From: Panonychus citri
Lineage: Eukaryota; Arthropoda; Arachnida; Trombidiformes; Tetranychidae
Assembly (NCBI RefSeq): GCF_014898815.1
Contig: NW_026515482.1
Location: 1,550,001 to 1,614,000 of the forward strand
Length of the DNA stretch: 64,000 nt
Direction: 5' to 3'
Part shown: in pieces, positions 48,926 to 60,114 of the stretch
How positions within the stretch are numbered: position 1 is the first letter of the stretch
How the letters are laid out: every line of letters starts with the position of its first letter
Notes under the pieces: model-generated
What the model saw: the letters and a program-made list of their open reading frames with translations, nothing else
Databases searched by the model: none
Told to the model about the DNA's origin: nothing
Translations under genes and position numbers: made by a program

Positions 48926-51900
48926 ATGGATGTGCTTGTGTGTAAACAATTACAATGGGTCATCCTGTTTATCTTGACAATTTACTTGACCAGGATCAGT
49001 TCAAGTAGTGAGATTAACTATAAGGAACAATGTAAACCAGTAAAAAAATCAGAACCAATTCAGGTGATTGGTGAAAATTCCGATATTTATCTGACCAGTT
49101 TACTTGATGTCCACGAGTCATCATCTCGAGGTATCTATGGATGCGGTAAGATTAAGGATAAATCAATAATCATCTTTGAATCAATGAGATGGTTAATCTC
49201 ATTGATTAACCAAGATAAAGGTTTACTAAATGGATATCAAGTTACCCAATCATTGATTCCCGGTGTTAAATTGGGTAAGTTAATGAACTAATTTCCCTCT
49301 AACTGACCCAATCAATGGTCACTCTTTTAATATTAATTGAGTGCAAAAAGATATTAATAGTCAGTTTAAAATCTTAATCACAATTTAACTTCAATCTTTG
49401 TCCCATTTCTCTCTCTCTCTCTCCATCTATCTATTCAATTCCCTTACAACAGGTATGAGGGTTTACGATACATGTAATCATCCTGAATTAGGAACTCATC
49501 ATTTAACCAAAATATATCCAGTTCTTGAGAGAGGGTCAGATGATTGTGAGGATGACACTCCTCTTGATCTTAACTCATTGTCACTTATTGACATGGTTGG
49601 TGTTTCAAAGGATCATCGGATTGTCACCTTAACCCGACATTACCATTTACCTATTGTGTTACTCAATTTAAACCTTTTCATCCCACCAGAGATGATTACG
49701 GAAACACTAACCCAAACAATTAACGATTTAAAATGGACTCAAATTGCAATACTTCATTCACTTGATGAACATTCATTACAAACACTTAAATTATTGGGTC
49801 AAGCTTCACTTAAGGATAACTTTTGCTTGACCATGGTCTCGGGTTTACCTAATCCAATTTCATCATCATCACATGAAAATAATGATGATGAAGGTAATAC
49901 AAGTAAGGAAAGTGATCAATTTACATCCTCATCTTATCTGACAATTATTAAGACAATGATCTCATCGATACCAGAAAATGTACCAATCTTTGTGATCGTC
50001 AACGAAGCTTCAGTTAAACATTTATTCAACATAATGTCCAATAATCTTGCGATTATATCTCGACATCAATTCATTTTTACCTCATTACCTGATCCACAAT
50101 TGTTGTTACCCTTTCACAATAGTTCAGTCAATTTTTTCACTCTCTCACCATATCCTGGGGCAATTGAACCTTTCGAGAGACACTGGCAGTCAATTAAGAA
50201 TCAATTAGGTGCCATAAGAAAGTACACTTGGCTTTATGAGTACATTTTAACGGTAACAAGTAAATCGAGTTCAGGATTTTATCGTAACGAATCACCATTA
50301 TCAATGCTCTGGCGTTCCTATCAGGTAACACCAATGATTCATACACTTTTCATCCTGGTACAAGGTTTACGAACTGCTTGGTACAATAAATGCTCAGGTA
50401 AACCAGGTTTATGTCCAGCATTGGCTAAAATGTCAAGGAAAGAGTTTGAAACGGATTATCTTGGTGACCTTAGGGTAGAGGATAAAGTTTTCCGGGAATT
50501 AAGGGAAATGAGATTGGGAAGATCAAAGGAACCAATGACTGGAGATTGGATTCATTTGGCAATTACTAAATTACACTTTAATGATCCAAGTGATATTCAT
50601 TATTCACATATGATTGCCTACGATTCAGCGACCGGTAAACGTCAAATTATCAATCCTCATGTTAACTATAAACCATCACCTTGTCCATCAACAGGATGTC
50701 AAGGATGTATCAAGATAAGACAATCAAGATTGGTTCCGTCAGATAATTCATCATCTTCATCTTCATTTTTATCACCATCATCAATTTCATCGGCTTCTTC
50801 CTCATCTTCAGGAGGAGGAGGGGGTGGTTTAAGTTCATCATTAGATTCATCCGGATCAGCAACATCTTTCACACGATTTGATATACTTAAAGGAGGAGAT
50901 AATATCAATTACTCATCCATTGATTCTGAATGTTATGCTCGATGTGTTTGGGAATCAGATCACTCATCTCATGCTCATCGATTAGGTTCATCATCCGGTT
51001 ATGATGAGAGCCCCTTTCAAAACAATCACTTAAATGGTAATAATAATAATTGGGATACCCGATTTGAAGCAATCAATGTACCCGCTGGATGGTATTTAAC
51101 TTTAGCCGTTATTTCAGCTCTTGGTGTTATCCTTATAATCACTGGGGCACTTTATTTCCGACTCTTGTTTCCTGCCACCTCAGGTACAACTCTAATGGGC
51201 TATTTAACTTTGGTCGGTGTGGTTATATTATTTACCGTTAACTTTGTCTATCTGATACCTTCATCGTTTACGGTTTGTGTTCTTCGTCGACTTGGAATGC
51301 CCTTCGGGTATTCCCTTATTTTGGCCTCGCTGTTGGTTAAAGTTTTAAATATTCGCCGCTACTCAAAATTGACCGATTCCGGTTCAGCTAAACAGCTTCG
51401 CCTTTCAACCCCAGGAAGGGTTCTAATGGTCGCATTGGCACTTTTCTCACTCCAGGTTATTCTTACTGGTATCTGGTTGTTCATTATCCCACCAAGACCC
51501 AATCTCGACCTGAATACCTGCTCCTGGCCTCCGTCTAATAGTAACCTTATTAGGACGGAATCGTTAATCTCATTGGTCTATCTTATTATACTTAATATTG
51601 TTACTCTGATATTTTCACTTTTTACCTGGAATAATGTTGAAAATTATCGGGAGCCCCGTTGGATTGCGTCAACTTGTTTATTAATTGCACTTATCTGGTC
51701 AACCTGGATTCTAGCGGCCAGTTATTCACCTTTATTTCAATCTCACAGTAATTTAACCATAGTCTGTGCCAACCTTTTATCGGCTTTGGTTATATTAATG
51801 TGCCTTTATGTGCGTAAGCTTAAAATTTATCTTCGAGTACCAATGAAGACCAAAAGTGGAGCCTCAGGCCGAACATCGTCCCAATTGGGTTTACACAATT

Positions 51901-52271
51901 CATCATTTTCGGGATCATATTATGGGACATTACCCAAGAATCAGAAATTAGCAATTTCATTGTTCAATGGAGGTGCCACTCCGGGAGCGGCAAATGTCCC
52001 TGGTGCCGCTGGTACATCGGGTTATCTTCGCCCTGGTTCATCGAGAAGGTCAACTTTGGCTTCCTCTTTCTTTATTCCTTGGTCACCAATATTCAAGGGT
52101 CGATTTGGTGACAATGGTAATCACGGTGATCATCATTCGGACGATGGTCAATCTTCCTGTGCCTCAACCTCAGGATCTATTCAAGTACAAGCCGAAGATC
52201 TTTACCCAATGGACGTTTACGAAGATGCTGATTCTGTACAACAATATCATTACTATTCGACTCACCAATAG
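48926..52271 (+). CDS. Class C G-protein-coupled receptor (mGluR-like orphan)
   Basis: Two exons, 48926-49274 and 49453-52271 (178-bp intron, phase 1), give 1055 aa. The start at 48926 is followed by a signal peptide (about residues 10-25). A Venus-flytrap ligand-binding domain follows, with SMRWLISLINQDKGLLNGYQV and the class C signature GMRVYDTCNHPELGTHH at the exon joint. It carries Ser-rich inserts. The Cys-rich linker is reduced: only about five Cys (CPSTGCQGC, then ECYARC after a Ser/Gly run) against nine in metabotropic glutamate receptors. Seven transmembrane helices span about 662-905 (GWYLTLAVISALGVILI to ALVILMCLYVRKLKIYL), with the TLVGVVILFTVNFVYL and SLLVKVLNIRRY-type segments of class C. 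The intracellular tail is about 150 residues. By family it should signal through a heterotrimeric G protein as a plasma-membrane dimer. The ligand is unknown. Confidence 0.9.
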
Positions 52272-54350
52272 TCATCATCATCATCGAATGTTAATCGAAA
52301 GTTGATCTAATTATCTTTTCAAAAATCGAACCAAAAATAAGAAAAAAACACTCATACACAATAATTTAAAAGTCGAATGTGATTCTGATTGGAAAATGAT
52401 TGAACGAACTTAAGAAAAAAAAAGAAAACAATCAAATAATTGTTGATAGATCAGAAATTTGTTCCTTCACATTAATCACCATTAATCATGATCATCACCA
52501 TGAACTTTATCAGGAGAAGAAGAAGAAGAAAAAAAAATGAGAAACAATTTGATGATTAACTTGGAAATTGCCATTTACTTTTCCGGATTTGGAAACTCAT
52601 GGAAATAACTTTCTCATGATAAAAGAAAGAAAAACAAAATCATGATTAACGCCTGATTAATGATGAGATAACGATAATCACCCTGAAATCCATGATGAAA
52701 CAATCAGCTTATGATGAAGATTATTTTGTTTGTTTGTATTTCCACAAAAATTGTCACCATAAAATTTGCCATTTTCAAGATTGTTCAACTAGACGAGACT
52801 GATGACAATTTAAATATCTCTTCATTTGACCTTTCTAATTAGTCTCTTAATTATCATCCTAATCATCAGCTTAATCATCATCTTAATCATCATCTTAATC
52901 ATAAATAATAATCACTATTTTCTGGTCTTTTTCTGGGCGCTTTCTGTTTGGAGTAAACAAAAAAACTATGTCAACAATTGAATTAAGAGTAAATCAAATT
53001 AACTCAATCACTTAACTGTATTAACCAGATTCAAATATTTTTCATTCAATTGTAATAGTTAATTTAACTGATGCCTAATAATTATCATTAAATTGTGATT
53101 TGAATCAATTTTTTACCCTCAACAAGCAATTGTAAAATTAAAATAAATTGTTCAAACAATCATAGTTATTGTAATAATAATGATAATCAAATGTGTATAA
53201 ATGTGTTTACAATAAACAACAATTAAAGTAAACAGAAATTCAATTTTAATTATGTTGATTTTTGTGAACCAATGAAATAAAATCAGTAAATTGTCCTTTA
53301 ATTGTCTTTCAATTGGGGGAAATCAATCAAAATCTAATTGATCGCTTTTTTTTGCATTTCGATAACTAAATCAATCGGTTCTCGGAAATTACTGAGAGTT
53401 AATTACAATTAGCAATAAGGTTTGAATATTATTGTTATTAAGTTGGTTTTAAATTAGCGGAAGATTTTTAATAATTGTGTGCAAATTTGATTGTTTTTAA
53501 CAATAGAAAATAAAAAAAAAAGAATTGATTTAATTAATTGTCATTCTTTTTTCTCAATTGAACCTTGATTGTTTTCTGTTAGGTTGTAAACCTTTAGGAG
53601 TGGGAACAGAGGAGGAGGATGAGGATGAGGTGGGAAATCATCATGTCTTGAGATTTAACAATTGAATAGATTGTGATTGTAACAATTGGTTGTAACTTAA
53701 TCATCAATTGCAACGTGATGATTAAGGTGATGATCGGATGGTGATTGTGAACAGCATGATTATTAGTTGGTTGGATTTTCGATGCCTGTTGATTGTCTTG
53801 AAACAGTTAACAAAATGATTTACGTAGAGTGACCTTAATCCTATCTAATGTTGATGAAAACGACAGAGCGGCCAGAAGAAAAAAATTGGACTGAATTCAG
53901 TTGCTCGGTGGGAAATTTGTGAAAATGATTGGTTACAGTACATGTAATTCAATCAGTTTGATGACCTTGACGAAACAAACACCCGATAAGATGCTCAAGG
54001 TAGTATTGTAATCATATTTTAATATATCACTTTGATTACTATGAAAAGCCAACTGATGAGAGGAAGATGAAAACTCAGCATGAATATTGAATAACATTTG
54101 ATTTCCTTTCTTCTTGTTTATCCTGAATCTTGGTGTTGATGGGATCGCTTTTAACAGGGATATCATTAACGACTGTTGATTGTCCATCAGAAATTGTTAA
54201 AACTGGACAACGATAAATTTGAGATCATGAAGAGAGAGAGAGAAAAAGTTTAAACAATAGGATGATTATCGATAAGACGAAGACACCGACGATTATCATG
54301 ACTGGATTGACGAGTTCGAAAATGCATTTGGTTAAATACTTTCACTTTCA
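52272..54350. other. Intergenic, GPCR 3' flank
   Basis: AT-rich DNA with a repeated TTAATCATCATC-type run near 52.85 kb and a GAGGAT run near 53.61 kb. The minus-strand frame at 53933-54187 has no features that support a gene. No clear AATAAA marks the GPCR transcript end. Confidence 0.55.
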
Positions 54351-54358
54351 TATAAAAG
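54351..54358 (+). promoter_or_regulatory. TATA box of the small secreted-protein gene
   Basis: TATAAAAG, 121 bp upstream of the ATG at 54472. It predicts transcription start near 54380, which excludes the longer in-frame open reading frame that begins at 54262. Confidence 0.65.
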
Positions 54359-54471
54359 GACATCGGTTAGTTACGAAAATTATCAATTCGAAAAGTAACT
54401 TCGATAGTAACAGTTTATCCACAATCTTAAAGCGATTCCTCGTTAAATTGACCAAGTTTAATCAACTAATC

Positions 54472-55036
54472 ATGATGTTCAAGACTGTCTTGGTATGTCT
54501 TCAATTCTGTTTGTTATCGACTTTACATCATAACAGTAAATTAATGTAATATTTTTCTTCTGTTTTTCCTTCAGGTTGTATCCATTTTCATCTTCACCAT
54601 TGGTTCAGTTATCGGACAAAAAGGCGGTTACAAATCAGATCGATGTGAGTACGAATTTGTCAAACTATGATTCGAATCTCGTTTTATTATCTTTCCATCA
54701 TTTTCCTTGAAATTGATTATCATTTGTCATCTTTCAATAGTCATCCAACAGCAACAATATCCTTATTATCCAACTAAACAATCACCTTACATTTCACAAT
54801 CGCCAATGGGTCAGTATCGTTATCCTTATGCTCCACCATTGAGTCCAATTGAACAACGAAGAGCTCAAATTTTATTGAGAAACATGGGAGGCTACGATGA
54901 CGATTCCCGATACAATTCACAATATACTCTCGACAATTACGGTAAGATTACCAATCACTTCAATAATCACAGTTTTTTCAATAAAATCTTTGTGTATGTT
55001 TCCTCTCTCACAGAAAGTTATCCATATTATGGATAA
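54472..55036 (+). CDS. Small Tyr-rich secreted protein, four exons
   Basis: Four exons, 54472-54492, 54575-54644, 54741-54941 and 55014-55036, with consensus splice sites and matching phases, give 104 aa. The first two exons form a textbook signal peptide (MMFKTVLVVSIFIFTIGSVIG). The mature part of about 83 residues has about 15 Tyr plus Pro, Gln and Ser, in clusters such as QQQQYPYYPTKQSPY, QYRYPYAPPLSP and, at the very end, ESYPYYG. It has no Cys. One dibasic site (EQRRAQ) divides it and could be a processing point. A TATA box and an AATAAA flank the unit. I recognise no family. Cuticle, silk or gland secretion, or a peptide precursor, are all possible; none is shown. A second in-frame ATG lies at 54475. 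Confidence 0.8.
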
Positions 55037-55523
55037 ACGTAACATCCCAATCACAATTAGAAATATGATTTAGATATGAAAATAAATAAAAAAAGACCAA
55101 TATTCAACTCGCTAAGTCCAGACACGAATCAATGATAATTGTCGATTCCATTTGATGGTCCCAATAAGTGTTACTGCCTCTTTTTCTTGTCCCATTTTGT
55201 TGCCGTTCAATTTTGTACTTCCTAACAACGAGAGAATCAAAAATCTATTAGTTTTATATCAATAACAAAGAAATAAAGAAAAATATCTAATAACAATCAA
55301 ATTCAATGTCTCAAGTAATTACCAAGAAAGAAAATTTCTCCTCTCTATTGTGTTATTGTCGATGAAGCTGGACAGGTGAACAATTTGATCAACATCGATC
55401 TAATTGTATCACTTTCACATAAAAGTATCTCCTGTTTGGTTAATGAAACTCGAACTCGTGAACCATCAACCATAAATGAGTATATTTTTTGATCGATCGT
55501 TGAACCATCAGCGTTATTATTGT
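55037..55523. other. Short interval between convergent genes
   Basis: It holds the 3' UTR of the small secreted-protein gene and the 3' UTR of the CPSF73 gene, which converge here. No other feature is seen. Confidence 0.7.
55081..55086 (+). terminator. Poly(A) signal of the small secreted-protein gene
   Basis: AATAAA 45 bp after the stop codon at 55034-55036. Confidence 0.65.
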
Positions 55524-57561
55524 TTACCTCTGGACGATGTTATCAATTGAAAACATTTCCTTAATAGCGTCGAGTAAATAATCTTCAGCAAGTCGAGGTC
55601 GTTTCTCGGCACTTTCACCATCACTTTCCGATTTGATTGACGATTGTTTCAATATAAGTGCAACCACTGCGTCACTGTACATGTCATAAACTGGACTTGC
55701 AACCCAATCCAACGTGAGGACATTTGTCTTTGGATTAAGTGATATGTCAATACGACGGAATAATTTAATCGCTTTGGTATTATTTTTACCTTCAACAATT
55801 TCCCATTCAAATTGACTGAGGATTGTTGTTAAATCTTGAAAAGTACCTTTAAAGTGTAAACTTAATCGCTGATTAACTGTACTTTTGTTGAGATCAGTGT
55901 ATTTGTTAAGATCGGTTGGGTCAAGAAGATGATAATTAAAGTTACGCTTAACCAATATACCAGAGAGTCTTTTCCCTGGATATGGTGGTTCCATTGCAAT
56001 AGAACCCATAACTTTGGCTGTTTTCTCACCACGGAAATAAAGTTTAACCGAAACTGTGTTACTCGGATTATAAACTATCGGCGGTGTTGGTTCATCTTCG
56101 TATTCACGTTGAAGTGCTGCTTTTAATCGACCCATTTCGGTTGCTTCTCCATGGACCAAGACAATGTGAGGAGGTCTCAAAGATCGGATAAATTCACTTG
56201 TTTGATTGTAATCAGTGTGAGCCGAAAATGAGATATATTCAATTTGACAGTTTCTTGGAATCTTTTGGCCGCCAAGTGTTGTTATTTCTTGAGGTTCGGC
56301 GAGTATTTGTTTGGCCAAAGTTCCTTCAACACAATAACCCGCAATGATACAAGTATTGCGAGCATCTGAACACCATGATTCAAAGAGTTCCCGGGAAAGG
56401 CCACTTTGCATCATACCAGGAGTGGCCATAACCACACAAGGACCGACATCTTCAAAGTGGTCAATTGACTTTAAATTTGAAATATGTTTAAATACAAATG
56501 GATTATTAATGGCAATTTGGCGGCGGATTTTTTCATTCATCGCATGAATGTAAGTCTGATAAACGGCCATACATTTTTTGGCCAACGAGGAAGCATAATA
56601 AATGGGAATATCATGAAGCTCAGGATGTTGTCCCCAATACTCATCAAGAATAAGTAATAACTCTTGAGCTCGTCCAAGAGCAAAAACGGGAATCAAACAT
56701 CGACCACCTCGAGTAACAGTATCGTAAACAACACTGGTGAATCTTGTTTCTCTTTCCTCTCGTTTCTCATGTATATGAGTTCCATAAGTTGATTCAATTA
56801 TAAGTACATCCGGACGAACTGCAGGAATCTCAGCGGACATTAAATGTCTATCCTCTTGACGGGAAAAGTCACCAGTATATAAAACCTTAACTCCAGCAAT
56901 TTCAATCATAAACATGGCAGCACCAAGAACATGACCTGCATTATAGCACCAGAAACGAATTCCATTTACCTCTTTCTCCTCATGGAAATTAATCAAATCA
57001 ATACGATCCATAGATGCCTCTAAATCAGCCTCATTGTATAACATTGATTCACTTGAAATATTTGAAACTTTAATACAATCAGCCAACAACCAACGATAAA
57101 TTGCTTTAGTTGCATGAGTCATGTAACATTTTCCTATAAGAGGATAAAAAATTGAGAGAATAGAAAACCCGAAAAGAGAAAAAAAGAAAATTAGAAACAA
57201 TGACCAATCTAATTAAAGTCAAGAATATAAAGTGACCCTACTAACCTTTGAAAGCCCTTTTGGTAAGAAACCAAGGTAATGCTCCACAATGGTCAAGATG
57301 AAAGTGAGAAATAAGAAGAAGGTCAATTTGATCGGCTTCGACACAATCAACAAAGGGCAAAGCGTTGATCCCGTTCAGACCAGGGTGAATTCCGCAATCA
57401 AGTAAAATCCGCTTATCCTTAAATTCAATTAAAACGCAACTTCTACCAACCTCTTGACCGGCACCCAAAGGTGTTATTTTCAACATGTCACTTTCACCTT
57501 CGGGCGGCGGGATAACAACCGCGTTGGCATCTTCGGATACTTTTGGTTTAATTCTTCTCAT
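55524..57561 (-). CDS. CPSF3: CPSF73, cleavage and polyadenylation endonuclease
   Basis: The zinc-dependent endonuclease that cuts pre-mRNA and histone pre-mRNA 3' ends in the nuclear CPSF complex. Two exons, 57561-57246 and 57133-55524 (112-bp intron, phase 1), give 641 aa, slightly under the human length. The metallo-beta-lactamase fold begins at LKITPLGAGQEVGRSC. The metal motif HFHLDH is at 86-91, followed by NAGHVLGAAMF, LYTGDFSRQEDRHL and DVLIIESTYGT. The beta-CASP domain follows, with PVFALGRAQELL, GMMQSGLSRELFESW and the late His in SFSAHTDY and VLVHGE. The C-terminal region ends in the acidic AEKRPRLAED tail. All catalytic residues appear intact. The start is placed at MRRIKPK rather than 14 codons upstream, because the upstream part is hydrophobic and not family-like. 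Confidence 0.97.
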
Positions 57562-58060
57562 GGTGAATGTAATTAAAAAATAGAAAACCAAACAATTAAT
57601 CAATAGATTGGAAAAATAATCAAATTGAAAGAGAGAAAGAAAATAACAACAACAAAGTGAAGAAAGAAAAATTCAATCAGCTGGTAGATTTCAAGTTCCA
57701 TCACAATCGATACTATCGAAGAGAAAAACTTTTGATCAAAATTTTTAATTTTCGATTTTGATTGTTAATTAGTCGAGGAAAATAATTACAATTTGATTAC
57801 ATTTAAAAGAGATTTTTCTTCTTCTTCTTCTTCTTCTTTTTATTAACTAGCAAACAAACAGAGAGAATCACAATTAATGAGAAAACAACAGGAAAGAAAA
57901 ACAATTTGGAAACAATTAACGATTAACATTGGAGATTGGAGATTAGTGATTAAGGAGAATTGGATTAACTTTTTTGAGAAAGAAACGATTTTTTTTTGGT
58001 TTGTCCATCTTATTATAAAGAGATCAGAATAATTGATTGATTGATATTTTGAATATTAGT
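57562..58060. other. CPSF73 promoter region / ARL6IP1 3' flank
   Basis: A 500-bp interval between two genes on the same strand. It has a DRE-like motif at 57707-57713 and a TTC-repeat at about 57819-57840. No gene is seen. Confidence 0.65.
57707..57713. promoter_or_regulatory. DRE-like ATCGATA motif upstream of CPSF73
   Basis: ATCGATA followed at once by CTATCGAAG, about 150 bp upstream of the CPSF73 start. It resembles the DREF-bound element (TATCGATA) known from Drosophila housekeeping promoters. Confidence 0.35.
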
Positions 58061-59040
58061 TTAATCATCGTCATCGTTTGATTTGGTTTTAGCATCATCT
58101 CCGATTGTGCTTCCGGTACCTGACGACGGTTTAATTGGTGTTGATGATGTTGAGGGTGAGAATGATGATCCACCAGCATAAGGTGAACTTGAACCATATC
58201 CGGTTGTTGTAGTACCACCATAACCACCGGGAGACGATATTGAGCCACTTCGACCACTGCTGGAACTATCATCGATATTGATTCCAGCCTTTTTAAGAGC
58301 ACCAGGGGCCATTAAAAAGATGACCGAAGCGAGGTAACAAAGGTAATAATTGTTGACTCGACCAAGAAGACTGGAAAGAAGTAGAACACCAGCAACGGCA
58401 CCCGAAAGAATGGCCTTTTGCCGTTGTTTCAATTCGATTAATTTATCAATTCCCTTTGCGATCAATTTAAATGGTAAAGCGAGATAACCACAAGCAGCTT
58501 CGTAATCAGATTCACTTTGAGAACTGAAGGAAAACCATAGAATTAGATTAATTTAGACAATTTTCCAAACAATTAACTAGATAAACAATTGGATTAGTGA
58601 TTAGATTGTAACAATTACCCAAATTGTGGTACCAACGAGGGATAAACTGTAGGTCCAATAAAGTCAATAAACGTAATTAAAATACCAATGATTGCGAATG
58701 TTGTTATAACGGAGGCTTTAGACATGGCGATTATCCTGAAATGAACAATTAGATGATTTAGTTGATTGTTAAAGAGGAATAATTGATTAACTTACCAGAA
58801 GAAAATTGTAACCGAAAGGAAAGTAATTATCGGGAAAAAAGGCTTCTCCCAAATGAGAAGCCGCCATGAGTGGGACAAGAGGAACTTGTGGTCACTCATT
58901 AAGGAGGAAATTTTACTTTTCTAATTAAAATAGAATAACAATTAAAAATGATTGTCACAATTAACCAAATTCTTCTCAATAGAGAAAAATAAGCAAAACG
59001 AATTGGCAATTTAATCATTACTCACCCATTCGGAAGACAT
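58061..59040 (-). CDS. ARL6IP1: ARL6IP1-like ER-shaping membrane protein
   Basis: Four exons, 59040-59026 (only 15 bp), 58920-58796, 58735-58619 and 58523-58061, give 239 aa with consistent phases. The protein has four hydrophobic segments in two hairpins, like reticulon-type proteins: after LLIWEKPFFPI, then TTFAIIGILITFIDFIGP with TVYPSLVPQFG, and in the last exon AILSGAVAGVLLLSSLLG and YLCYLASVIFLMAPG. These match the ARL6IP1 pattern, including the WEKP segment, the DY/DF..P..YP loop and the LAPG/MAPG end. ARL6IP1 sits in the ER membrane, bends tubules and binds ARL6. The C-terminal tail of about 75 residues (Ser/Gly/Tyr-rich, ending in acidic residues) is longer than usual for the family. 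Confidence 0.85.
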
Positions 59041-60114
59041 TTTTAATCCAAATCTTGATAATCAATTATTAAAGATGAACAAATTTAATTGGTGTTTATG
59101 TTTACAATTAGTAAATTGATTTGACCAAATCAATCAGCCAACTGATTATAATCTTCCAATCTTCAAATCTTCAATAATGATTAGTAAATTAACTTCTTTT
59201 GACAATCAATTGTTGAGCGAAGCAAAAGTTATCCTACTAATTATTGAAAAAGAAAAACAAATTTTTCTCTTTCTGATTGTTAATTACGTTTTTTAATTAC
59301 AACCTATCAATGGATTAATTAGCGATTTTCACAGGTTAATTGTTAATTTTAAAGACATTGTTAACCCAATGGAAGAGAATTTTTTTCAAATACAAATTAA
59401 AACATAAATTGATTTTAATTTTAATCAATTTGAATAGTTTACACAGTTTTGCTGGCAATTAGTTGATTGTGTTTGATTTATGAGGAGAGGAAACTAAAAA
59501 ATAATATAAATCCGATTGTCTTTTTCTGCGTTGTTAATTAGTTTCTTTTTAAATAGACACACATTCACAGAAAAACAAAACAGAAAGTTAATCAATTATT
59601 GTCAAGTTTACAATGGTAAATTGTTTTGCTTTCAATTGGAAATTAATTTGCTGATCACTTGTTAATTGTTAAATGCAAAAAGTTAAATAAATGAATGTAT
59701 AATTTTGTTGTTGATTCCATGATTGTTTGTTTCAGTTTTTCTCAAAATGAGAAATGAGGCATCGTAGTGGAACGGAATTCAATGATATAATGATAATAGT
59801 AATTGAATGTGTATTGATTGGCTATCGGTTCAAGTTGAGATGATGATGACAATTAGTGATGATGGTTTTGCATCGTTGTATTGAATTTGATTGTTGGATC
59901 TTTTTAGTTGCTAATTGGTTGATTGGTGAGAGCACCAAAAGATTCTCATGTGAAAGAGGGCGAAAGGGAAGGGGCAGAAGAGAAGAGGAGGTTGAGGATT
60001 GTGCTCTTTTCCTTCCCGATGGTTGACACATTGGAAAAAAGAAAATAACAACATGTGAATAATGAAATACTCGATTAGTTAAACGTTTGTCGATATAAAT
60101 ATATTGTTCGTCTA
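59041..60114. other. Interval between ARL6IP1 and the syntaxin gene
   Basis: AT-rich DNA; the 3' part should hold the syntaxin 3' UTR. Nothing else is supported. The open frame at 59822-60205 on the minus strand only overlaps the last syntaxin exon in another frame. Confidence 0.6.

Noticed and set aside
53933..54187. Minus-strand frame of 84 codons before the small secreted-protein gene
   Set aside because: No recognisable feature, and no promoter or poly(A) support.
54262..54471. Longer N terminus for the small secreted protein
   Set aside because: The TATA box at 54351 lies inside it, and the signal peptide begins only at 54472.
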